Source of the DNA: an uncultured Rubrobacteraceae bacterium
GTDB lineage: Bacteria; Actinomycetota; Rubrobacteria; Rubrobacterales; Rubrobacteraceae
Direction of reading: 5' to 3'
DNA: 10,814 nucleotides
NCBI GenBank assembly: GCA_902806105.1
Contig: CADCVI010000091.1
Location: forward strand, 1-10,814
Part shown: in pieces, positions 5,961-10,814 of the stretch
Position numbering within the stretch: position 1 is the first letter of the stretch
Layout of the letters: every line of letters starts with the position of its first letter
The notes under the pieces: model-generated
Seen by the model: the letters and a program-made list of their open reading frames with translations, nothing else
Told to the model about the DNA's origin: nothing
The model's database searches: none
Translations under genes and position numbers: made by a program

Positions 5961-7103
5961 GTGAAAGCCGTGATTATGGCCGGCGGGCAGGGGACGAGGC
6001 TGAGGCCGCTGACGAGCGAGCAGCCGAAACCGATGATCCCCGTGGTGAACGTCCCGTGTATGGAACACATCGTCAACCTCCTGAAGCGTAGCGGCTTCGA
6101 GAGGATCGTTGCTACCCTGGAGTACATGCCGGAGGTTATCCGCGCGCACTTCGGGGACGGCTCGCGCTGGGGAGTGGAGATGGAATACTCCGTGGAGGAG
6201 GAACCACTCGGGACGGCCGGCTCCGTGAAGTACATCGAGGACAGGCTCGGGGAGAGGTTCGTCGTGGTCTCGGGGGACGCCCTGACGGACGTCGACCTCG
6301 GGGCGGTCCTAAGGTTCCACGAGGAGAGCGGCGCCGAGGTCACCCTAGTCCTCAAGAAGGTCGACGATCCCTCGGAGTTCGGCATCGTCGTGGTCGACGA
6401 AGACGGTCGAGTGGAGAGGTTCCTGGAGAAGCCCGACGAGGACGAGGTCTTCTCGTACACGGCGAACACCGGCATCTACGTCGTGGAGCCCGGGGTGCTC
6501 GATGAGGTCCCGGCGGGCCAGGAGTACGACTGGTCCAAGGAGGTCTTCCCGAAGCTCCTCGACGAGGGCCGCCCCGTCTACGGCTACGTGATGGGGGCCG
6601 ACTCCTACTGGGAGGACATCGGCAACATCGAGCAGTACATGGATGCCCAGCGCGCCGTCCTCGACGGCAAGGTCAGTGGGGTCGTGCCCCCCGGTGAAGA
6701 GCAGCGCAGGGGCATCCGGGTCGGGGATGGTGCCGAGGCGGGCGAGGGCTCCCTGAAGGGGCCGGTCGTCGTCGGGGACGGCGTCCGGATCTCCCCTGAC
6801 GCCCAAGTCGGGCCGTACTCCGTCCTAGCATCGGGCGTCTCCGTGGACGCGCGGGCCACGGTGGTCGGGAGCACCGTGGCCGAAGGGGCGACGATAGGGG
6901 AGGGCGCGGAGCTGAGCGGCGCCCTCGTCGGCCGTTCGTGCGAGATCCGGGCGGGCGCCAGACTCCAGAAGGGGTGCGCCCTCGGGGACGGGGTCGTCGT
7001 CGGAGAGGGCGTGAGCATAGCGGCCGGCGTCAGCGTGTACCCGGGGGAGACCATCCCCGACGGGACCAAGGTCTCGGAGGACGTCGGCGGGGACGAGTCC
7101 TAG
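5961..7103 (+). CDS. Sugar-phosphate nucleotidyltransferase with hexapeptide repeats (probable mannose-1-P guanylyltransferase type)
   Basis: This 380-residue cytoplasmic enzyme makes an NDP-sugar from NTP and a sugar 1-phosphate. The N-terminal Rossmann-like domain carries 'MAGGQGTRLRPLT' (6-18) and 'QPKPMIPV' (21-28), the nucleotide signature. It also has 'EPLGTAGS' (81-88), 'VSGDALTDVD' (103-112, metal Asp), 'FLEKP' (154-158) and 'DSYWEDIGNIEQY' (214-226). From about 250 to 372 a left-handed beta-helix is built of hexapeptide repeats (VGDGV, IGEGA, VGEGV and similar). The pattern fits GDP-mannose pyrophosphorylases, but glucose-1-phosphate thymidylyl- or uridylyl-transfer is possible. Some actinobacterial relatives have a fused phosphomannomutase domain; none is present here. 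The GTG start is fixed by GAGGAGG 8 bases upstream. The gene looks monocistronic, ending before a hairpin at 7178-7205. Confidence 0.88.
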   Translation: MKAVIMAGGQGTRLRPLTSEQPKPMIPVVNVPCMEHIVNLLKRSGFERIVATLEYMPEVIRAHFGDGSRWGVEMEYSVEEEPLGTAGSVKYIEDRLGERFVVVSGDALTDVDLGAVLRFHEESGAEVTLVLKKVDDPSEFGIVVVDEDGRVERFLEKPDEDEVFSYTANTGIYVVEPGVLDEVPAGQEYDWSKEVFPKLLDEGRPVYGYVMGADSYWEDIGNIEQYMDAQRAVLDGKVSGVVPPGEEQRRGIRVGDGAEAGEGSLKGPVVVGDGVRISPDAQVGPYSVLASGVSVDARATVVGSTVAEGATIGEGAELSGALVGRSCEIRAGARLQKGCALGDGVVVGEGVSIAAGVSVYPGETIPDGTKVSEDVGGDES

Positions 7104-7412
7104 CTCCGACCGGCCTACACGCGTGCCCGCGCCGCGAGGGTGCTTGCCACGCTCGGTAGCGGGTAAGAGACGGAGGAGGGCCCCGGGGGACGATCCCCGT
7201 GGCCCGTTTCGCAAGCTCGTAAGGAGGGTAGGTGATGTTGCTCCAAGGCGGGGAGGGACTGTGTCAGGGCTCCCCGCAAGTATGAGGAGGGCCTGTCATC
7301 TGGTCCGAGGGCCATGAGCGGGGACGTCCTCGCCGTCCCCAGGAAGGCATTGCATTGTTCTGTCTTCCGTTTCGAGAACCGCGATGACGGCGGCGGGTAA
7401 ACCGTGAGGAGC
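7104..7412. other. Intergenic stretch before the unknown/ferritin/kinase run
   Basis: Apart from the 7178-7205 hairpin, no gene of recognisable content is seen on either strand. An AAGGAGGGTAGGTG site at 7221-7234 precedes an ATG (7235), but that frame stops after 16 codons. The promoter for the downstream genes probably lies around 7340-7390, where the sequence is locally less GC-rich (GGCATTGCATTG followed by TTCTGTCTTCC). I cannot define its hexamers. Confidence 0.4.
7178..7205 (+). terminator. Rho-independent-type terminator after the nucleotidyltransferase
   Basis: The 11-base arms 7178-7188 and 7195-7205 pair with a single mismatch (10 of 11, nearly all G-C) around a 6-base loop. They are followed by G and a short TTT run (7207-7209). 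The hairpin lies 75 bases after the stop at 7103. Confidence 0.6.
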
Positions 7413-7472
7413 ATGAAGGAGACCGAGCAGAGCGCGACCACGGCGGGCCTGATGGCAAGGAACGGTTCTTGA
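7413..7472 (+). CDS. Possible 19-codon small ORF upstream of the 97-residue gene
   Basis: ATG at 7413 follows a GAGGAG ribosome site (GTGAGGAGC-ATG) and encodes MKETEQSATTAGLMARNGS before a TGA at 7470-7472. That TGA overlaps the probable TTG start of the next gene (TTGA, 7469-7472), the arrangement expected for translational coupling. The peptide has no recognisable domain. It may be a leader peptide, or the true N-terminus of the next protein displaced by a frameshift. Evidence is only the ribosome site and the overlap. Confidence 0.35.
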   Translation: MKETEQSATTAGLMARNGS

Positions 7473-7762
7473 ATCTTCCCGTCGACGGTTACTGGCGGGT
7501 AGAGCGGACGGGTGGGCTCTTGCCGCCCATGATCGGGGTGTGGAAGCGGGTTCGGGAAGGGAGGGGCGAGACCTGGGTCGGGCCCCTGTTGCGGTGGCCG
7601 TTCCGGCTCGAGGACCGCGCCGGGCACGTCGCCCTGATCTACGACCCGCCTTTCTCCTTCTGGGTGGACGAGATCAGACAGGGAGAGCAGGGCGTCTGGC
7701 TCGGGACGGCGACACTCCGGGGGCACCCCATCGGGCGTTTTCGTATGGTTCGGGTCGGATGA
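7469..7762 (+). CDS. Hypothetical 97-residue protein, unrecognised
   Basis: I do not recognise a family. The protein is compact, without Cys, signal peptide or membrane helix. It is rich in Trp and Arg, with an ordered alternation suggesting beta structure: 'GYWRVERTGG', 'GVWKRVREGRGETWVGPLLRWPFRLED', 'HVALIYDPPFSFWVDEIRQGEQGVWLGTATLRGHPIGRFRMVRV'. This looks like one small beta-barrel-like domain. No ATG or GTG is available in frame between the upstream stop (7385-7387) and the TTG at 7469. That TTG has AAGGA 7 bases upstream, so it is the only conventional start, and it overlaps the stop of the small ORF. The stop TGA (7760-7762) overlaps an ATG at 7759 in the frame of the next gene, and a better start lies at 7798. 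Codon use matches the neighbours, which supports a real gene. Confidence 0.65.
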   Translation: MNLPVDGYWRVERTGGLLPPMIGVWKRVREGRGETWVGPLLRWPFRLEDRAGHVALIYDPPFSFWVDEIRQGEQGVWLGTATLRGHPIGRFRMVRVG

Positions 7763-7797
7763 AGGGTCAAAAGACGGATCCCGAGGAGGGAGAGGTA

Positions 7798-8301
7798 ATG
7801 AGAAACAACGTATCGCGTAGCAGGCTTATCGAGTACGTGCAGAACGTCCACGCGATGGAAGGAAACATCGTGCTGATGCTCGATTCGATCATCATGACGA
7901 CAGGGGACGAGGATCTTCGGGAGATGTTCCGCCTGCACAGGGAGGAGTCCCGGCAACAGCAGGAGCGTCTGCGGGAGCGTCTGGAGGCCCTGGGCGGCCT
8001 CGGGTTCGCCTCGCTGGGCAAGGACGTGTCGGCGATAGCGTCCGCGCAGGCGAAGGGCGTCTTCGACGTTCTCCGCAGCGACAAGCCGATTCAGAACGCG
8101 CGCGACGCGTTCGTGACGGAGCATCTCGAGATAGCTTCCTACGAGATTCTCGAACGGGTGGCCGAGCGCGCGGGCGACGAGGAGACGGCCCGGGTGGCAC
8201 GCGAGAACCGCGCCGAGGAGCAGGCGATGGCCGCGAGGATCGCCGAGAACTGGGACCGCTTCGTGGACCTCGCGCTCATGGAGGGAGGCCCAAAGACCTG
8301 A
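7798..8301 (+). CDS. Ferritin-like DUF892/YciE-type stress protein
   Basis: This 167-residue all-helical protein resembles the YciE/YciF family (DUF892), ferritin-fold proteins linked to stress and possibly metal binding. It reads as four or five long helices with Glu/His positions like those of ferritin-fold metal sites: Glu21 (HAMEGN), the His48-Arg-Glu49-Glu50 run (FRLHREES), Glu108-His109 and Glu111 (TEHLEIASYEIL), and Glu140-Glu141 (RAEEQAM). Whether they bind iron is inference. The ATG at 7798 has GGAGGG 7 bases upstream. An in-frame ATG at 7759 overlapping the previous stop would add 13 residues but lacks a good ribosome site. The gap to the previous gene is 35 bases, and the stop overlaps the inferred CTG start of the kinase, so this is the middle gene of an operon. 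Confidence 0.72.
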   Translation: MRNNVSRSRLIEYVQNVHAMEGNIVLMLDSIIMTTGDEDLREMFRLHREESRQQQERLRERLEALGGLGFASLGKDVSAIASAQAKGVFDVLRSDKPIQNARDAFVTEHLEIASYEILERVAERAGDEETARVARENRAEEQAMAARIAENWDRFVDLALMEGGPKT

Positions 8302-8780
8302 ACGAGGGGAGGCCGGAGCTTGTCGTATTCGTCGGCTTGCAGGCGTCGGGGAAGAGCACCTTCTACCGCGAACGCTTTGCAGCCACCCACGAACACGTCA
8401 GCAAGGATCTCTTTCGCCACAACAAGAACCGCGGACGCCGGCAAGCTCGACTCGTCGAGGCCGCGCTCCGTGATGGCCGCTCGGTCGTGGTGGACAACAC
8501 GAACCCCACGCTCGAAGACCGCAAGCCCCTGATCGAGCTCGCACGCGAGCACGGGGCGCGCGCCATCGCCTACTCCTTCGAGTCGGGTCCGCGAGACTCG
8601 CGGGAGCGCAACGGGCGGCGGGAGGGGAGAGCGCGGGTGCCGGACGTCGCGATCTTCGCCACCGCCAAGAAGCTCGTGCCGCCCTCGCGCTCGGAGGGGT
8701 TCGACGGCGCATATCGGGTGAGGATTCTGGAGGGCTCGGGCTTCGAGGTGCTCCCCTGTGACGGGAACGAAAGCCCCTAG
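8298..8780 (+). CDS. P-loop kinase-like ATPase (polynucleotide-kinase-like AAA_33 type)
   Basis: This protein of about 160 residues has the architecture of small ATP-dependent kinases resembling the kinase half of PNKP. The first strand and P-loop are 'ELVVFVGLQASGKST' (7-21). An 'SKD' (35-37) comes next, then a strand ending in 'VVVDNTNPT' (63-71), the characteristic Walker-B-like DNTNP, and a C-terminal 'IFATAKKLVPPS' helix. The substrate is unknown. The only conventional start in frame (TTG 8337) would remove the first beta strand and cut the P-loop, so translation must begin earlier. The CTG at 8298 overlaps the ferritin-like gene's stop (CTGA) and has GGGAGG 9 bases upstream, so I take it as the start; a rare CTG start is inference. 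The stop shares the CTAG at 8777-8780 with the convergent thioesterase stop. Confidence 0.75.
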   Translation: MNEGRPELVVFVGLQASGKSTFYRERFAATHEHVSKDLFRHNKNRGRRQARLVEAALRDGRSVVVDNTNPTLEDRKPLIELAREHGARAIAYSFESGPRDSRERNGRREGRARVPDVAIFATAKKLVPPSRSEGFDGAYRVRILEGSGFEVLPCDGNESP

Positions 8781-9154
8781 CCGACGAGGGTGTAGGTGGC
8801 GGTGGCGAGGGCGACTACCTCGTCGCTCTCCCGCTGGGTAACCTCGGCCTCGACGATGGTGATGCGCTTGCCGCTCTTGCGGACCTTCGCGGAGCAGACG
8901 AGCGTGCCCGGCTCTCCCGGTTCGAGGTAGTTCACCTTGATCTCGATGGTCACGGGCCGCTCATCCTCGCCCGTCATCGAATTCAGGGCCTCGGCCATCG
9001 AGATGTCTATAAGCGTAGAAACCGCGCCCCCATGCACGGTCCCGCCCGCGTTGAGGTGCCTGTCCTCGGCCCGCAGTTCTACTACCGCGTGTCCCTCCTC
9101 GGCCTCCATAATCTCCGTGCCCACAAGTTCCCTGAAACCTCCGTCTTTCGCCAT
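8777..9154 (-). CDS. PaaI-type hotdog-fold thioesterase
   Basis: This 125-residue single-domain hotdog thioesterase of the PaaI/YbgC-like superfamily hydrolyses acyl-CoA or aryl-acyl-CoA thioesters in the cytoplasm as a homo-oligomer. The diagnostic loop and helix read 'RHLNAGGTVHGGAVSTLIDISMAEAL' across about residues 32-57, with the H-x-N and G-x-x-H-G-G signature of PaaI relatives. Later strands are 'TIEIKVNYLEPG' and 'ITIVEAEVTQRESDEVVALATATYTLV'. The ATG at 9154 is preferred; an in-frame TTG at 9187 would add 11 residues. Its TAG stop (8779-8777) overlaps the plus-strand TAG of the kinase. The gene is divergent from the cysteine-rich gene at 9319. The physiological substrate cannot be read from the sequence. 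Confidence 0.88.
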   Translation of the reverse strand: MAKDGGFRELVGTEIMEAEEGHAVVELRAEDRHLNAGGTVHGGAVSTLIDISMAEALNSMTGEDERPVTIEIKVNYLEPGEPGTLVCSAKVRKSGKRITIVEAEVTQRESDEVVALATATYTLVG

Positions 9155-9318
9155 GGCCCGGTCTCTACCCCCGTCCCCAAGAGCCAAACCGTGGACGGGA
9201 ACGCGGTCCGAAGCTCTGCGTATCCGGCGCAGAGAGCGGGTCCGTTTCGAGCGGCGCGAACCGGGGAACCGTAGGCGGTAGAACCCGCCGGATACGAGCG
9301 GGAGAAAGGGGAAGCGGG
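9155..9318. promoter_or_regulatory. Divergent promoter region with an 11-bp inverted repeat
   Basis: About 160 bases separate the thioesterase and the cysteine-rich gene. An exact inverted repeat CGTATCCGGCG (9219-9229) and CGCCGGATACG (9286-9296) frames a 56-base centre. The right arm ends 22 bases before the ATG at 9319. It may be a paired operator or a long-range RNA stem in the leader of the plus-strand gene. Confidence 0.45.
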
Positions 9319-9552
9319 ATGGCTCAATGCGAGGTTTGCGGCAACGACTACGACGGGGCGTTCGAGGTCACGTCCGCCGGCGCGACGCACGTCTTCGACA
9401 GCTTCGAGTGCGCCATACACGCGCTCGCCCCCGTCTGCGGGCACTGCGGCGTCAAGGTCATCGGGCACGGCATACAGGCCGGCGAATCTTTCTTCTGCTG
9501 CGCCCACTGCGCCCGGATGGCCGGCAACGAAGGGGCGCAGGACCGCGTCTGA
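9319..9552 (+). CDS. Small cysteine-rich metal-binding protein
   Basis: This 77-residue protein has eight Cys (4, 7, 31, 40, 43, 60, 61, 64) and several His (24, 34, 42, 50, 63), arranged as CEVC, CGHC and CCAHC knuckles. It resembles the small prokaryotic metallothionein/TRASH-like zinc proteins found in actinobacteria and probably binds zinc. It has no signal peptide or membrane helix. The function is unknown: metal buffering, or a structural zinc fold for protein contact. The ATG at 9319 follows a purine-rich AAAGGGGAAGCGGG, which is a loose ribosome site. It is the first of a short plus-strand run, 33 bases ahead of a second mini zinc-ribbon gene. Confidence 0.72.
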   Translation: MAQCEVCGNDYDGAFEVTSAGATHVFDSFECAIHALAPVCGHCGVKVIGHGIQAGESFFCCAHCARMAGNEGAQDRV

Positions 9553-9585
9553 GGGCGACGCAAGCGTTGGACGAGCGAGGGTGGG

Positions 9586-9801
9586 GTGGTGGTTGGTGTG
9601 GCGGATACGCAGTTTGCCTGCTCGGTGTGCGGGAAGGTGTTCTCGGACCATCGTGCGCTCATAAACCCCGTGGTGCAGGAAGAGGACGAACTCTCCTGCC
9701 CGAACTGCGGCTCGGTCAACTTCGAGCCGTACGAGTTCGACCCGGAGGCGCCCATGACCGACCCGCTCGCCGCCGCGAGCGACGAGGACTACGTCCCTTG
9801 A
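9586..9801 (+). CDS. Small zinc-ribbon protein with acidic tail
   Basis: This 71-residue protein has two CxxC knuckles (Cys12/15 and Cys38/41) separated by 22 residues, typical of a zinc ribbon. The C-terminus is acidic (FEPYEFDPEAPMTDP ... SDEDYVP). I do not recognise a named family. Start choice is between GTG 9586 (GAGGG 4 bases upstream), GTG 9589 and GTG 9598. The last would give a protein beginning at ADTQFACSVCG, which looks natural for such ribbons. The gene lies 33 bases after another mini zinc protein and 67 bases before the phosphoribosyltransferase, so the three may be cotranscribed. Confidence 0.68.
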   Translation: MVVGVADTQFACSVCGKVFSDHRALINPVVQEEDELSCPNCGSVNFEPYEFDPEAPMTDPLAAASDEDYVP

Positions 9802-9868
9802 GCGGGCGGACCGGCCCAGGGATGGGGTAGCGAGAGAGGTAGAGCGTAGGGAGAGCTAGGCCCTGATC

Positions 9869-10540
9869 ATGAGAGACGCGATCTTCGTGGACCGCGCGGA
9901 CGCGGGTAGGCTGCTCGCTACGCCTTTGGCCGGATACGCGGACGAGCCGCCGGTCGTGCTCGCGCTCCCGCGGGGCGGCGTGCCGGTCGGGGCGGAGGTC
10001 GCGAGATCCCTGGAGGCTCCGCTCGACGTGTTTATAGCGCGCAAGCTCGGGGCGCCCGGCCAGCCCGAGCTCGGAATCGGCGCCATCGCCCAGGGGGGCA
10101 CGCTGGTCCTGAACGATCGCATCGTCCGGGCGTTGAAGCTCTCCGAGGAGCACGTGAGGAGGGCCGCCGAGGAAGAGCTTCGGGAGGTAGAGCGGAGGCT
10201 GCGCCTCCTGCGAGGCGACAGGCCCGAGCCGGAGGTTCGGGGCCGGACGGTGATCCTGGTCGACGACGGCCTCGCAACCGGAGCGACGGCCCGGGCGGCG
10301 CTCCTGGCCCTCGGCGAACGGGGGCCGGGACGCCTAGTCCTCGCCGTGCCCGTCTGTCCCCCGCGAACCGCAGAGCTCCTGCGTCCCGAGGTCGACGATC
10401 TCGTGGTCCTCCACAGCCCTGAAGACTTCTACGCAGTCGGCTCCTTCTACGGGGACTTCAGGCAGGTTACGGACGACGAGGTCATCCGCCTGCTGGAGCT
10501 CTCTCGCGCCGAGACGGATAAGCCGACCACGGACGCCTAG
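9869..10540 (+). CDS. Phosphoribosyltransferase-domain protein
   Basis: This 223-residue protein is a type I phosphoribosyltransferase. The PRPP-binding loop is 'VILVDDGLATGATA' (128-141), preceded by the 'ALPRGGVPVG' loop (32-41) and 'DVFIARKLGAPGQPELGIGAIA' (53-74). Relatives are often fused to an alpha/beta-hydrolase (dienelactone-hydrolase-like) domain; here the domain is alone. The acceptor base is not known for this group, so naming it as a specific salvage enzyme would be unjustified. The ATG at 9869 has only a weak purine-rich region upstream (GGGAGAGCTAGG). The C-terminus 'SFYGDFRQVTDDEVIRLLE' is conserved in family members, so the protein is full length. Confidence 0.85.
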   Translation: MRDAIFVDRADAGRLLATPLAGYADEPPVVLALPRGGVPVGAEVARSLEAPLDVFIARKLGAPGQPELGIGAIAQGGTLVLNDRIVRALKLSEEHVRRAAEEELREVERRLRLLRGDRPEPEVRGRTVILVDDGLATGATARAALLALGERGPGRLVLAVPVCPPRTAELLRPEVDDLVVLHSPEDFYAVGSFYGDFRQVTDDEVIRLLELSRAETDKPTTDA

Positions 10541-10773
10541 CACCAGCGAGCGGGTGCCCGGTGCCAGGAGCTCCCCGGCGCGTCTCGGTACAGACGCGGA
10601 GGGTGACGAGGGCGCGTCATCCCGACGCAAACGGACCGTGCAGCGGATGGGCGCTGCTGCCCGAAATCCATCCTCTACCCGCGCCCGGTCCTGGTCTAGC
10701 CTGATAGAACTGTTCTCGTCCCCCGGCTCGACGAATACAGTTCCATCGGAGCCATGCGCCCCGGGGATTACGC
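10541..10773. other. Non-coding stretch after the phosphoribosyltransferase
   Basis: No gene is seen. A 7-bp hairpin CGCGTCT-CGGTAC-AGACGCG (10579-10598) lies 38 bases past the stop and may be a weak terminator, though it has no T-run. A lower-GC patch around 10700-10745 (CTGATAGAACTGTTCTCG, then AATACAGTTCC) may hold a promoter for a gene leaving the right edge; the hexamer match is poor. Confidence 0.4.
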
Positions 10774-10814
10774 GTGCAGAATGATCCCGTGGACCCCCAA
10801 GAGGAGGCGCGGGA
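10774..10814 (+). CDS. Possible start of a gene cut by the window edge
   Basis: A GTG at 10774, with GGGGA 6 bases upstream, opens a frame reading VQNDPVDPQEEAR to the edge, a charged start typical of bacterial cytoplasmic proteins. ATGs at 10754 and 10781 open a competing frame with an Arg-rich translation. Only 13 codons are visible, so no function can be given. Confidence 0.22.
   Translation, partial: MQNDPVDPQEEAR

Noticed and set aside
7115..7726. 203-codon minus-strand frame with a hydrophobic patch
   Set aside because: It overlaps the better supported 97-residue plus-strand gene, has no domain, and its only feature is one short hydrophobic stretch in intergenic DNA.
1..10814. CRISPR array, toxin-antitoxin or phage-defence cassette
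   Set aside because: No regularly spaced direct repeats and no defence-type domains were seen; the small proteins look like zinc proteins rather than toxins.

Overview
The window is very GC-rich, with Shine-Dalgarno-led GTG, TTG and ATG starts and short intergenic gaps. The proteins (an OpuAC-type lipoprotein, a BCCT carrier, a YciE-like ferritin fold, mini zinc proteins, a stand-alone phosphoribosyltransferase) suggest a free-living, stress-tolerant actinobacterium, most likely Rubrobacter or a near relative. That placement is inferred from protein style and codon use; no rRNA or other marker gene is present. No tRNA, rRNA, CRISPR array or intact mobile element was seen.

Layout. Bases 1-416 carry a small heat-shock protein (+). 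Bases 417-961 hold no intact gene but contain, on the minus strand, the frameshifted and truncated 5' end of an MFS transporter gene. A strong 18-bp hairpin (962-1008) then closes a minus-strand osmolyte operon: a BCCT betaine/choline-type carrier (3744-2038) whose stop codon overlaps the start of a lipoprotein glycine-betaine-binding protein (2041-1022). The BCCT upstream region (3745-4265) is non-coding and rich in hairpins and short repeats, including one hairpin that sequesters the Shine-Dalgarno sequence. Next comes a heavily damaged sugar-phosphate isomerase/epimerase gene (about 5011-4266), directly behind an SDR protein (5783-5013) that lacks the classical catalytic residues.

From 5961 the strand switches. 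A GTG-started sugar-nucleotidyltransferase with hexapeptide repeats ends at 7103 and is followed by a terminator-like hairpin (7178-7205). A possible 19-codon small ORF, a 97-residue unknown protein, a YciE-like ferritin-fold protein and a P-loop kinase then follow with overlapping or closely spaced ends (7413-8780). A PaaI-type hotdog thioesterase lies convergent on the minus strand and shares a CTAG with the kinase stop. From 9319 onward there are two tiny cysteine-rich zinc proteins and a PRPP-loop phosphoribosyltransferase. The last 270 bases are non-coding, apart from a possible gene start at the edge.

Taken together this is a chromosomal stretch of stress and housekeeping genes: protein folding, compatible-solute uptake, a ferritin-fold stress protein and sugar-nucleotide supply. 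Two decayed genes flank the osmolyte operon. I do not see a clear new defence or mobile system. The most unusual points are the BCCT carrier coupled to an ABC-type binding protein with no ABC permease or ATPase, the coupled unknown/ferritin/kinase run with a probable CTG start, and an 11-bp inverted repeat in a divergent promoter region.
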